A stretch of DNA of 64,000 bases from contig JACPVF010000016.1 of the NCBI GenBank assembly GCA_016191845.1, positions 310,001 to 374,000 on the forward strand, given 5' to 3'. The position numbers were made by a program, and so were the translations under genes. The notes under the pieces are model-generated. The model made no database searches and was not told where the DNA came from. It saw only the letters and a list, made by a program, of their open reading frames with translations. Within the stretch, counting starts at the first letter, position 1; the number at the start of each line of letters is the position of its first letter. Of the stretch, positions 1 to 8,268 are shown in pieces. This stretch comes from Chloroflexota bacterium. GTDB lineage: Bacteria > Chloroflexota > Anaerolineae > Anaerolineales > Villigracilaceae.

Positions 1-50
1 TCTGTGCTCGTCCGCGTTCCCTATCGATTTTGCACCATAAAGGAGAACCC

Positions 51-866
51 ATGAAAATCTTGATCGCAGCGGATATGGAAGGCGTGACGGGCGTGGTCAA
101 CTGGGACCAGGTGAATCCCAGCCACGCGGAGTATGCCCGCTTCCGCAAACTGATGACCGAGGACGTCAACGCGGCGGCGCGCGGGGCCTTCGATGCGGGC
201 GCGGACGAGGTCCTGGCGGTGGACGGCCACCATGACGGGGCCAACCTGCTGGTCGAGGAACTGGACCCGCGCGTGCGGCTGATCTCGGGGTCGCCTGCGC
301 CTTTATCCATGATGCAGGGCGTGGACGAGACGGTGGACGGCGTCTTCTTCGTGGGCTATCACGCGCGGGCGGGGACGCAGAACGCCATCCTCGACCATAC
401 CTGGTCGGGGGCGGTGATGAACGTGTGGCTCAACGACGTGCTGGTGGGGGAGTTCGGCTTGAACGCCGCCGTGGCGGGGCATTTCGGCGTGCCCGTCCTG
501 CTGGTGACGGGCGACCAGACCGCCTGCGCGCAGACGGCCGCGCTGCTGGGCGAGCTGGAGATGGCCGTGGTCAAGCAGGCGCTGGGACGTTTTTCGGCGG
601 AGTGCCGGTCTCCGCAACTGGCCCAGCAGGAGATCTACGAGGCGGCGGTGCGCGCCGTCTCACGGCTGGAGCAGGGCGACGCGCCCGAGCCCTTCATCGT
701 GGACCTGCCCGTGCAGGTGCGGATCGAGTTCGCCAAATCGAGCCAGGCCGACCACGCCGAGCTGATCGCGGGCCTGCGCCGCGAAGGGACGCGGGTCAGC
801 TTCCAGGCGGGGGAGATGTTGAGCGCCTACCACACCTTCCGCGCGGTGGTGGAGTTGGCGGGGTGA
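51..866 (+). CDS. dppA: M55 family D-aminopeptidase (DppA-like)
   Basis: A zinc-dependent peptidase of family M55, which hydrolyses D-amino-acid dipeptides and is usually cytoplasmic. The start is ATG 51, preceded by AAGGAGAA; an upstream TTG at 30 in the same frame has no ribosome site. The 271-residue product carries the family's metal ligands at the expected positions: Asp8 and Glu10 (ADMEG), His60 (DGHHD), His104 (GYHA) and Glu134 (GEFG), with His116 (LDHTW) as the likely catalytic histidine. The length is normal for the family. Its 3' end is duplicated at 1522-1613, 3990-4198 and 16074-16169, see those repeats. A hairpin follows the stop. The family call is firm; the true substrate is unknown. 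Confidence 0.9.
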   Translation: MKILIAADMEGVTGVVNWDQVNPSHAEYARFRKLMTEDVNAAARGAFDAGADEVLAVDGHHDGANLLVEELDPRVRLISGSPAPLSMMQGVDETVDGVFFVGYHARAGTQNAILDHTWSGAVMNVWLNDVLVGEFGLNAAVAGHFGVPVLLVTGDQTACAQTAALLGELEMAVVKQALGRFSAECRSPQLAQQEIYEAAVRAVSRLEQGDAPEPFIVDLPVQVRIEFAKSSQADHAELIAGLRREGTRVSFQAGEMLSAYHTFRAVVELAG

Positions 867-874
867 AGAAAGAC

Positions 875-907
875 AAAAGAGACCCTAGGTTTCCCAGGAT
901 CTCTTTT
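875..907. terminator. Bidirectional hairpin terminator
   Basis: The arms AAAAGAGACCCT and AGGATCTCTTTT pair with one mismatch around a short loop. The A-run on one side and T-run on the other let it work for the M55 gene on the plus strand and for the convergent small gene ending at 951. Confidence 0.7.
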
Positions 908-950
908 GATTTGCGCGTAGGCAAATGGCTTGTTTTGAACCCCAAAGTGA

Positions 951-1256
951 CTACTGCTGGTCCTGAACCAAGGCACGGAACGAGTTCAGTTCATCCAGCA
1001 TTTTCTGGACACGCTGCACGTTGAGGGTGATCTCCTGCTCGAAGGCGGACGGTTCGGCAGGGACGATCTGGCCTTCGATATATTCCAGCCATTCCGCCGC
1101 GTCGCGTTGGGCGCGGACCACGCCCTTTGGGGATTTAATGAAGACCATGACACGGTTTTGCGAGATGGCCACGTCTTCGACCACGCCATACCAGTGTTGC
1201 ACCTTGACCAACGCGCCTGGCTTGAGCCAGACAGGGGGATTAGTCTTCCCATCCAT
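951..1256 (-). CDS. Unknown small protein with SH3-like N-terminal half
   Basis: A 101-residue protein starting at MDGKTNPP (ATG at 1256) that overlaps the end of the upstream gene by 17 bp, so the two are probably translationally coupled. The N-terminal half (GALVKVQHWYGVVEDV...VMVFIKSPKGV) alternates beta-forming residues and Gly turns like a small SH3-type barrel. The C-terminal half (roughly residues 60-100) is acidic and predicted helical. No family is recognised with confidence and no catalytic motif is visible. Confidence 0.6.
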   Translation of the reverse strand: MDGKTNPPVWLKPGALVKVQHWYGVVEDVAISQNRVMVFIKSPKGVVRAQRDAAEWLEYIEGQIVPAEPSAFEQEITLNVQRVQKMLDELNSFRALVQDQQ

Positions 1257-1443
1257 TCGATAAAAGCCTTTCTGCCAGATCCATGGCTTCGCGCCGCGAC
1301 ATGGGGTGATAGCCAAGACGATTCAGAATGTAATTGAGCATGTAATGTTCGCCCGAGGCAGATGAGCCTTCGTCAGGGTCAGGTGTGCGCTCGAACTGGT
1401 CGCGTAATTCATCCCATTGGGCGCGGGTGAGTTTCTTCTCCAT
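1240..1443 (-). CDS. Unknown small helical protein
   Basis: A 67-residue protein starting MEKKLTRAQWDEL. A TTG start at 1473 would add ten residues; neither start has a clear ribosome site. The sequence is charged and helical, with a YHPMSRREAMDLAERLL segment near the C-terminus. It is the first gene of a two-gene unit with the 951-1256 gene, sharing 17 bp. The function is not recognisable. Confidence 0.55.
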   Translation of the reverse strand: MEKKLTRAQWDELRDQFERTPDPDEGSSASGEHYMLNYILNRLGYHPMSRREAMDLAERLLSNGWED

Positions 1444-1521
1444 GTTTATGGCAGTAAGTGTATCGTAAATCAAAAGAGAGTCAAGGGAGGCAGGGAGATA
1501 TGTGGACCAAACACCTTTACT

Positions 1522-1815
1522 TGCGCCGCGAGGGGACGCGGATCAGCTTCCAGGCGGAGGAGATGCTGAGCGCCTACAGCACCTTCCGCGCGGCGGTGGA
1601 GTTGGCGGGGTGATCTACACCACCTGGCGCGCCTGGAAGGTGCCTGGGGACAAGGCGGCTGGGCTACGAGCATTTTTTGGCGGCTTTTGGCGTTGATGTT
1701 GGATGCGGTGTTGTAGGTTGGGATGCGGACGTGTGCCCGAAAGGGTAGAAGTTCATCATCTTTTCGATGATATAAAAAACGAACTGGCGGCGGTGCAACT
1801 GCCGCCAGAGCTAGA
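1522..1815 (+). repeat. M55 3'-end fragment plus decayed tail, copy A
   Basis: Positions 1522-1613 match the last 92 bp of the M55 gene (775-866) without gaps and with few substitutions, including the stop codon. From 1614 to about 1815 follows a second segment that is shared with copies B (from 4199) and C (from 16170) but not with the sequence after the M55 gene itself. In that tail one frame reads ERVEVHHLFDDIKNELAAVQ then LPPELE, which is conserved between copies, so it looks like the end of a lost gene. This copy lies just past the 3' end of the CPBP gene. Confidence 0.85.
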
Positions 1816-1856
1816 GGGGCATATCAGCATGTTATTTCAACATGGAATGGGACTGT

Positions 1857-2522
1857 TCAAAAGGAATAATTCATAAGAACTATCAGGTTGTGTAAAATAT
1901 GAGCAACCATAGAGCCATATATACTTTTTTGTTTTAAAACTGCTAATCCGTACAGCAATCCGGAACCTATTGGTAAGAAAAGTAAAAATGGATACTGCCA
2001 GTATTTTCCAATATGAAACATTCCAAAGATTAGCCCTTGTAAAAGGTTGACAAGGGTTTCATTGTTAATATGTTTTTTTAAGTAATTCATGAATAAACAA
2101 CGGAACACAAATTCCTCTGCGATTGCTATTTGCATAGAATAGAATATCGACCCTGGAATCCATTTCAAACTTTCGCCCTGATTTGGAATTCTAGCGAGAG
2201 ACAGGATTAATATAACTGCCCCACCAGAAACGATACCGATAATAAATCCTGTGATCAGATTAATCAATCTGCCCCTAAACATAAAATTTACATCAGGTTT
2301 CCTTAGATGAAGCCAATATAGAATAAGTATCCAAACTATGTTGATACTAATCTGGCGATACTCACCAAGGGACACGTTCAAGCTTATGGTGGAACTAATC
2401 AACATGCTACACAATAAAAATAGAGGAAAGTCGAGCATTAGACTCCTCTTGTATTTCCACCTTTGAAATAATGACACCAGCAACCAAATGAATAGTATCA
2501 AAATTAGAAAGAAATAAATCAT
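1857..2522 (-). CDS. CPBP family intramembrane protease; possible RHS immunity protein
   Basis: A multi-pass membrane protein of the CPBP (CAAX protease / bacteriocin-processing, Abi) family. The start is ATG 2522 (MIYFFLILILF), preceded by AAGGA at good spacing; a longer frame starts at 2567. Visible motifs are EEFVFR (EExxxR), GMFHIG (FxxxH) and HILHNL (HxxxN), the usual metal-binding set, in a 221-residue protein with several hydrophobic helices. The DNA is AT-rich compared with the neighbours. It lies after an RHS tip on the same strand, with a 239-bp gap. Some CPBP proteins give self-immunity to bacteriocins, so an immunity role is plausible but is inference. Confidence 0.8.
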   Translation of the reverse strand: MIYFFLILILFIWLLVSLFQRWKYKRSLMLDFPLFLLCSMLISSTISLNVSLGEYRQISINIVWILILYWLHLRKPDVNFMFRGRLINLITGFIIGIVSGGAVILILSLARIPNQGESLKWIPGSIFYSMQIAIAEEFVFRCLFMNYLKKHINNETLVNLLQGLIFGMFHIGKYWQYPFLLFLPIGSGLLYGLAVLKQKSIYGSMVAHILHNLIVLMNYSF

Positions 2523-2560
2523 AAATGCATCCTTGTCCAAATGCAAATCATAATTACAGA

Positions 2561-2612
2561 GCGCCAAAAGATATTAAGCTCCTAACACGCCCTTCAAAAT
2601 ATCCTTTGGCGC
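2561..2612. repeat. Inverted repeat upstream of the CPBP gene
   Basis: Arms GCGCCAAAAGATATT (2561-2575) and AATATCCTTTGGCGC (2598-2612) pair over 15 bp with one mismatch around a 22-nt loop. It could be a terminator for the RHS tip upstream or an element in the CPBP leader. Confidence 0.55.
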
Positions 2613-2633
2613 TCACTATCCTATAATACTATT

Positions 2634-2717
2634 GTCTCAAAAATACCCTTGCTAGGTAAAAGTCCCAAATTTACAAGGAAAATTCAACGATTTTAGGCAC
2701 TTAACCATTTTTGAGAC
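2634..2717. repeat. 84-bp element with 11-bp perfect terminal inverted repeats
   Basis: GTCTCAAAAAT at 2634-2644 and ATTTTTGAGAC at 2707-2717 are perfect inverted repeats enclosing an AT-rich sequence without a gene. It lies between the RHS tip stop (2762) and the CPBP gene and resembles a miniature mobile element. No second copy was noticed in the window. Confidence 0.45.
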
Positions 2718-2761
2718 GGCTTCTACTTACTCTCTATATCTGTCGCATTGTAGTTTATTTT

Positions 2762-4216
2762 TTACGGCCAACTAAAGCGAAAGCCATTCCAAGAAAATGG
2801 CCCAAATGTTCCACTCGGTATTGATCCACTTATAACCTTATCTGGTGCGCGAGCTGATATAGGAGTAATATATCCTTCAGTCTCCCACGCCTGGTGTATA
2901 GGGGTAGAATAAATATTTGTAGTCTTGTAAGTTCCATCGCTCTGTAGTTCTTTATACGCAGTTAACATTACAGGAACTGCATATTGAAACCTGATGTCTC
3001 CTGCGTCAACTTTAATATTCGCTGGACCATTAAGTGAAATATTAAAAGGAAGTTCTAAATCCAGTTCATCATTACCAATATTAACAGGGGCACCACTAGA
3101 ATATGCATTACTAGGTCCGAATGATATAACTGCAGGAAAAGTAAAGTGATAAGAATTTGGAAAAATGTTTGTTACTCCAATATCTTCCGTATAAGCTGAT
3201 ACGGGTGGTGCTACCACGGGAGCCGGAACTGCTACTATAGCTGATGGGTCGGGCGTGCTAGTAGGAGCTGGTGTTCTGCTTGTGGGGCCAGACGGCGGAA
3301 CATATCCCGGGCAATGTCCATTTACGTCCTCATCTTCGCAAAGATGCCCAGTAGGATCTGAAGCATTAACAGGATTGTTATTCACGTATGCATAATGATC
3401 CCAAGCCTGTGCACCTTGTGTTTGCTCAGGTATTATGCTGTCCGCCTGGGCAAATCTGCCGAGGGCGGGGTCATACCAGCGGGCGTTGTAGAACATCAGG
3501 CCGAAGCCTTCAGCCGTGCCGCTGGTGGTGGGGTCGTCCATGTAGGAGTACTGTCCCGTATAGGTGTAGGCGGGGGACCTGTAGGCAGGCGTGGTGGTCG
3601 GGTTGGCGGTCCACGTGGCGCGGACCTCGCCCCAGGCCTTGTAGCGCAATTCGAGTACCTTTGCGCCGTTTACGTCCGTGGTGAGCGAGGTGCTGCCCAG
3701 ATGGTCACTGAGCAGGTATTCCACGCTCATGTTCTGGGGGATGGTGTACTTGCGCATCGCCACGCGGGTGGTGCCTGCCAGGTAGTACTGGGTGATCTGG
3801 TTGCCGTTCTTGACCTCGTAATGTGTACCTACGAAGAGGATCGTGTCCGTGCCCATGACGGATTTAACGCGCTTGCCATCCGCGTCATAGGTGAAGGTGG
3901 CTACGACCGCGCTATTCTTTTGCACCTGTACCAGACGGTTCCCCCACAGGGACGCTTCGCAGTCGGCATTGTAGCTCAGGATGTACGTGTCTCGCGGCTG
4001 GAGCAGGGCGACGCGCCCGAGCCCTTTATCGTGGACCTGCCCGTGCAGGTGCGGATCGAGTTCGCCAAATCGAGCCAGGCCGACCACGCCGCGCTGATCG
4101 CGGGCCTGCGCCGCGAGGGGACGCGGGTCAGCTTCCAGGTGGAGGAGATGCTGAGCGCCTACAACACCTTCCGCACGGCGGTGGAGTTGGCGGGGTAATT
4201 GCTGTGTGCTGTACAA
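2762..4216 (-). CDS. Orphan RHS C-terminal tip, fused at its 5' end to antisense M55 repeat
   Basis: The reading frame spans 484 codons but is chimeric. About the first 75 codons (4216-3990) are the antisense of the M55-derived repeat and are unlikely to be a natural protein. RHS homology starts near 3990 with TYILSYNA, continues through ATFTYDADGKRVKS, YLLSDHLGSTSL and FGLMFYNARWYDPALGRFAQA, and ends at the core boundary DPTGHL. After a Pro/Thr linker the tip (about 180 residues, SAYTEDIGVT to the end GFRFSWP) is unknown and beta-rich. It lacks the signal peptide and repeats of a full RHS protein. It may be silent, serving as a cassette for recombination into the long RHS gene. A short insert near 3941-3963 also disturbs the core. 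Confidence 0.75.
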   Translation of the reverse strand: MYSTQQLPRQLHRRAEGVVGAQHLLHLEADPRPLAAQARDQRGVVGLARFGELDPHLHGQVHDKGLGRVALLQPRDTYILSYNADCEASLWGNRLVQVQKNSAVVATFTYDADGKRVKSVMGTDTILFVGTHYEVKNGNQITQYYLAGTTRVAMRKYTIPQNMSVEYLLSDHLGSTSLTTDVNGAKVLELRYKAWGEVRATWTANPTTTPAYRSPAYTYTGQYSYMDDPTTSGTAEGFGLMFYNARWYDPALGRFAQADSIIPEQTQGAQAWDHYAYVNNNPVNASDPTGHLCEDEDVNGHCPGYVPPSGPTSRTPAPTSTPDPSAIVAVPAPVVAPPVSAYTEDIGVTNIFPNSYHFTFPAVISFGPSNAYSSGAPVNIGNDELDLELPFNISLNGPANIKVDAGDIRFQYAVPVMLTAYKELQSDGTYKTTNIYSTPIHQAWETEGYITPISARAPDKVISGSIPSGTFGPFSWNGFRFSWP

Positions 4217-4362
4217 CCTGGACCACGAGCATGTGCCTGGCAGCTCCTGGCGTGGATGTTGGATATGGTGTTGTAGGCCAGGATGAGGACTGAGAAGTTC
4301 ATAAGCTTTTCGATGGCATCATAAACGAACTGGCGGCAGTACAACTGCCGCCAGAACTGGAA
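3990..4362 (+). repeat. M55 3'-end fragment plus decayed tail, copy B
   Basis: Positions 3990-4198 match 658-866 of the M55 gene over 209 gapless positions with about 11 differences by my reading, ending in TAA instead of TGA. The left edge coincides with the RHS core: both sequences share TCT at the join (3990-3992), so RHS sequence passes directly into M55 sequence. The tail (4199 to about 4362) again holds the frame EVHKLFDGIINELAAVQ then LPPELE. It is the longest copy and separates the 3' end of the propeller gene (4438) from the orphan tip. Confidence 0.88.
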
Positions 4363-4437
4363 AACAAAGGAAAGGAACCAAGAAGAAGGGGGTGGTGTTG
4401 CCCATCACGGATTTAACGGATCTGAGGTATTCTCATA

Positions 4438-5673
4438 TCATCGCTCTAATTTGTAAATCTGACCCAAATCATAATCAACCATCCAGACATTTCCGTTTTC
4501 ATCTTCCGCAATTGGTGAAAAAGCATCCCCCGGAAATGACTGAGTTGAACTCCAACACCAATTATCCTTACTGGCATCATACCACACAGCTCCAACGCCT
4601 GTTACGAACCACATGTTCCTGTCGGAAAACTGCGCCACCGAGAATACAGGAGTCCATTTGTATACATAGACTGCGCGATCGTAGGTGTCGTAGATATGAG
4701 TATCATCTACAAGTATTGGCGACCGTTTTATCTCACGCCATGTGTAGTTTCCGCTTTTATCAGGCTCCAGTCTGTCAAAGTAACCTACCCAGATTCGCCC
4801 TTGGTTGTCAATAGTAATCGCCTGAAGAGAATCTCTTGCCAAGCCCGTTTGGTTCGCGTTATCCTTGACAAGACTTGGCGGCTCACCATACTCCTTTACC
4901 TGACTTGTCAAAGGGTTTAAGGAACGGATTACGTAGTCGTCCATGGTCGTAAACCATATACTATCGTCTTTAGCGACAGCAATGGTATTTAAACGAAATT
5001 CCGTTTTTAATCCCGACAATTTTTTTGCCTCTTGATTCTCAGGGTTATAGGAGAAGATTTCCCCACTCAGAACAAATATCAACTTCCCGTCAGATAGTTC
5101 TCCAATAAATGTTTTGCCATCCACTGTTGCTCCATACACATGATTCAACAGGTTATCCTTATCATGTGCAATTATAAATTCGTCTTTGGCTACATCGTAC
5201 TTAACTAGCACGGAAATGGATGAGGAAAGAATCGCCCAAATCTCTCCGTTTCGCAAATAAAGGGCGGAAAATCTATAGTATTTTGGAAGCGAATCTACTT
5301 GTACCCGATATGTCTTGATGATGTTATGCGTAGCATCGAAGCGCACTACTCCACCATCATGTGCAATCCAAACTTGATTATCGTAAACTAACATATCCAA
5401 TGCGGCATAAAACCCACGCTTATTCATAATATCCTCATATTGAGCCTGCTGTTCCGCATTCAGTTGGGGTTTCCACCAGATTGGGATTTCAAGATGAGGT
5501 CCAAAGGTTACAGTCCGCGGATTTTTCTGGGGCATGGGTGAGGGGATCACAACAAGGTGCGGCTTGAGACAATCAAGAGCAGTTTGTTCCCGTTTGGCCA
5601 AGGTCAGGCCAAATAGGGCCATGATTATTAGTGTTGCCGCAGACAATATTAGAAGTAATTTTCGAATTTTCAT
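4438..5673 (-). CDS. Membrane-anchored beta-propeller protein; candidate immunity protein
   Basis: A propeller protein with an N-terminal signal anchor (MKIRKLLLILSAATLIIM, start taken at ATG 5673; frames from 5685, 5691 or 5748 are possible, the last overlapping the RHS stop). Repeated blades contain motifs such as DNQVWIAHDGGV, DDSIWFTTMDD, GRIWVGYFD and GNVWMVDYD, like two-component regulator propeller repeats. It is a paralog of the lipoprotein at 7073-8248: both end in a WCW...DGN(L/V)WM block and both directly follow an RHS tip with a lipase-like serine motif. That repeated pairing supports an immunity or chaperone role, which is inference. Confidence 0.7.
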   Translation of the reverse strand: MKIRKLLLILSAATLIIMALFGLTLAKREQTALDCLKPHLVVIPSPMPQKNPRTVTFGPHLEIPIWWKPQLNAEQQAQYEDIMNKRGFYAALDMLVYDNQVWIAHDGGVVRFDATHNIIKTYRVQVDSLPKYYRFSALYLRNGEIWAILSSSISVLVKYDVAKDEFIIAHDKDNLLNHVYGATVDGKTFIGELSDGKLIFVLSGEIFSYNPENQEAKKLSGLKTEFRLNTIAVAKDDSIWFTTMDDYVIRSLNPLTSQVKEYGEPPSLVKDNANQTGLARDSLQAITIDNQGRIWVGYFDRLEPDKSGNYTWREIKRSPILVDDTHIYDTYDRAVYVYKWTPVFSVAQFSDRNMWFVTGVGAVWYDASKDNWCWSSTQSFPGDAFSPIAEDENGNVWMVDYDLGQIYKLER

Positions 5674-5725
5674 TTTTTGATCCATATACATATGAGAGGA
5701 AAAGTCTTTGATTTGATCAGCACCA

Positions 5726-7063
5726 CTAATGTCCATATACCCATCCATTTAGAACTGGCGATGTATATTGTTCAAAAAAAGTATTATCAACTGCAAGAGC
5801 CGTGTGCGCCTGAACAGTGGTCGGTTGGGTAATCGCTGGGAGGGTTACTGTGTCATCAGTATCCAAATTCTGGTAATCTATCGAACTGTATGATTTAACG
5901 TCAACTCCCTTTTGAATCAATGCGTTAATATTGGTGTTGATATCCGTCCGACTAATTAACATCCTACCAGGATCTAATAGTAAGACGCCGTGAATTAGAG
6001 GGAAATTCTTATTATTGTCTGGTGTCTGTTCGAGCGCGGCATTCCAAGCCGCATCCGCGCCTGCGCTATGTCCAACCAAAATAAACCGTAAGATGGGATT
6101 GTCTTTTATGAATTGCTCAATTTTTGCTTGAACATCTCCTATAGTATCTCCGTCTTCAAAACCGAAATATTCGGATTCCAATCCGTTCTCCTCTGCCCAC
6201 TCTTCGTAATCCGAAAGGGGTTTTTTGTTATCATAAGAGCCTTTTTCACATGCTCTTCCGGTCTTGACGCCACAGACTAGTATAACAAAAGTCGTTTTTG
6301 TGGCCTTCGCCCAAGTATCTGTTTGTTCCTTACAATAACCACGGTCATAACAACTGGAATCCCTTGGGTCATGTCCTGACCAATCTGTATACATCAAAGG
6401 CGAATTGTTGACGTAGGCATAGCGATCCAGTCCTTGCACACCGCCAGGGACAATCGAATCCGCCTGAGCGAACCTGCCTATCGCTGGGTCATACCAGCGG
6501 GCGTTGTAGAACATGAGACCAAAGCCCTCAGTGCCGCTGGTGGTGGGGTCGTCCATGTAGCTGTACTGTCCCGTATAGGTGTAGGCAGGGGACCTGTAGG
6601 CAGGCGTGGTGGTCGGGCTGGCGGTCCACGAGGCGCGGACCTCACCCCAGGCCTTGTAGCGCAATTCCAACACCTTTGCGCCGTTGGCGTCCGTGGTGAG
6701 CGAGGTGCTGCCCAGATGGTCACTGAGCAGGTATTCCACGGTCATGTTCTGGGGAATGGTGTACTTGCGCACACCTGCACTGCACCGAACGCAGTGCGGT
6801 GCAAGTGTCGCCACGCGGGTCGTGCCTGCCAGGTAGTACTGGGTGATCTGGTTGCCGTTCTTGACCTCGTAATGCGCGCCCACGAAGAGGGTGGTCTCTC
6901 CGTCCATGACGGATTTTACCCGTTTTCCGTCCGCGTCAAAGCCTGCCCTGCGAACAAAGGGAGTGTCGAAGGGGTAAATTGAGCGATAAGACTTCTCTGT
7001 TTCCAGAGTGATGCACTTTGGCCACAAAAGGTGGTAATGTTTAGGGCCAAAAGTGTCACCCAT
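5726..7063 (-). CDS. Orphan RHS tip with alpha/beta-hydrolase (GHSAG) toxin domain
   Basis: The open frame starts at 7063, but RHS homology starts near 6940 (DADGKRVKSVMDG). The stretch before that matches nothing in the long RHS gene. The core (YEVKNGNQITQYYLAGTTRV, YLLSDHLGSTSL, RWYDPAIGRFAQADSIVPGG) ends at SGHDP. The tip has ILRFILVGHSAGADAAW, a classic nucleophile elbow, followed by LIHGVLLLDPGRM and a later QAHTALAV that could hold the catalytic His. This suggests a lipase or esterase-type toxin. A 36-bp in-frame palindromic insert near 6771-6808 adds about 12 residues to the core. The downstream propeller gene is tightly spaced. No signal peptide is present. Confidence 0.78.
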   Translation of the reverse strand: MGDTFGPKHYHLLWPKCITLETEKSYRSIYPFDTPFVRRAGFDADGKRVKSVMDGETTLFVGAHYEVKNGNQITQYYLAGTTRVATLAPHCVRCSAGVRKYTIPQNMTVEYLLSDHLGSTSLTTDANGAKVLELRYKAWGEVRASWTASPTTTPAYRSPAYTYTGQYSYMDDPTTSGTEGFGLMFYNARWYDPAIGRFAQADSIVPGGVQGLDRYAYVNNSPLMYTDWSGHDPRDSSCYDRGYCKEQTDTWAKATKTTFVILVCGVKTGRACEKGSYDNKKPLSDYEEWAEENGLESEYFGFEDGDTIGDVQAKIEQFIKDNPILRFILVGHSAGADAAWNAALEQTPDNNKNFPLIHGVLLLDPGRMLISRTDINTNINALIQKGVDVKSYSSIDYQNLDTDDTVTLPAITQPTTVQAHTALAVDNTFFEQYTSPVLNGWVYGH

Positions 7064-7072
7064 AAAAATACA

Positions 7073-8248
7073 TTATGGACTCTCTGACAGGCGATAGAGG
7101 TCATTATCAACAAGCATCCATAAATTACCATCGGTGTCCTTTTCAAGATTTGGACTGGTAGAGACCCAACACCATTCGCCTGTCTTAAAATCGAGGGAGT
7201 ATGTACCACCTTCCCCGGTAAACCAATATACATCATTAAGGGTTTCAAATCGAATATCCGGGGGAAGCCAATGATAAAGACGATCACCGCCGCCATCAAC
7301 AACGGCTTTAACAAATTCGGGGGGACGGATTACTTGATACCATTTTCCATCTGGCTCTCGCCAGCCAAAACTGCCTGCCCACAAACGCCCGGTATGGTCA
7401 ATGAACAAGTTTTTTCTAAAAACATCCACCTCAAGACCAATCCCAACATGTTCGATGGATTCTGTCTGTGGCGAGTACAAGAAAAGCGCATCGTGTTCTC
7501 CGTCAATAGGTAACCCGTGTCTAAATAAGTACATATATATTGTACCGTCGGATGTCATTACGGCTCCGGTGGGATACATGTCTGTGATCGAAATATGTGG
7601 GATCAAACTATCTGACGCGGGATCGTAACTATAAATATACCCATTGGGCACAAGGAACCAAAATACTCCCGTTTTTTCATCCATCAGTATGGGACTTTGA
7701 TGACTGAAATTGGGATAGGGGGGTGTTATTTCCCCCAGATTTACAATCGGAATCATCTTACCCAGGGTCTCATCATATTTTTCCAAAATATGTATCTGCG
7801 AGCCTGTTGAAAGTTGGCGGATAATCCACACCGAATTGTCCGGGGCAACAAAGAAATGTGTTATTGGGTTACTATACTCATAAGCCGCATCATCCAATAG
7901 AACTGGCTTAAGACCGGTTCCATCGGTTCGCAAAATGAATAGTTGCTGTTGCAGAGAACTTTGGTCAGCAAGCCAAATACCCATATCCCAAAACCAGAAT
8001 TCTTTATCCTTATTCGGAAGTACTCTGATGCCTAGAAACACAGGATTCTTCAGATCTACGGTCATTTCTAGTACCCAGGGATCTGACGGAGCAACTGGTT
8101 CATCGGGATATGGGGTTCCCTGTCCGGTGAAATATGCAAAGTCTGTAAGCGGCGGAATGCAGGTGCTTTTGACATTGGGGCTTGGCGCGCAAGCCGCCAT
8201 AAAACTCAATATTCCCAAAACGATGAGTTGTTTTTTTACATTCTCCAT
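7073..8248 (-). CDS. Beta-propeller lipoprotein; candidate immunity protein of the long RHS gene
   Basis: A 391-residue lipoprotein. The start ATG 8248 follows GGAGGAA; the frame is open further upstream into the RHS gene. The N-terminus MENVKKQLIVLGILSFMAAC has a lipobox (MAAC) that would anchor it on the outer face of the membrane. The body has propeller-like blades (SDGTIYMYLF, GRLWAGSFG, DGNLWMLVD). It begins 20 bp after the stop of the long RHS gene and is a paralog of the 4438-5673 protein, which follows the other hydrolase-type tip. A surface lipoprotein binding a secreted lipase-like tip would fit immunity. That role is inferred from position only. Confidence 0.72.
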   Translation of the reverse strand: MENVKKQLIVLGILSFMAACAPSPNVKSTCIPPLTDFAYFTGQGTPYPDEPVAPSDPWVLEMTVDLKNPVFLGIRVLPNKDKEFWFWDMGIWLADQSSLQQQLFILRTDGTGLKPVLLDDAAYEYSNPITHFFVAPDNSVWIIRQLSTGSQIHILEKYDETLGKMIPIVNLGEITPPYPNFSHQSPILMDEKTGVFWFLVPNGYIYSYDPASDSLIPHISITDMYPTGAVMTSDGTIYMYLFRHGLPIDGEHDALFLYSPQTESIEHVGIGLEVDVFRKNLFIDHTGRLWAGSFGWREPDGKWYQVIRPPEFVKAVVDGGGDRLYHWLPPDIRFETLNDVYWFTGEGGTYSLDFKTGEWCWVSTSPNLEKDTDGNLWMLVDNDLYRLSESP

Positions 8249-8268
8249 GAATAAGTTCCTCCGTGATA

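Noticed and set aside
1502..1696. Plus-strand 64-codon frame as a gene
   Set aside because: It is only the M55-derived repeat read in a frame shifted from the parent gene's; no ribosome site and no independent conservation.
3395..4198. Plus-strand 267-codon frame as an RHS-linked gene
   Set aside because: Its first part is antisense RHS core and its last part is the M55 3' fragment; it is a junction product, not a gene.
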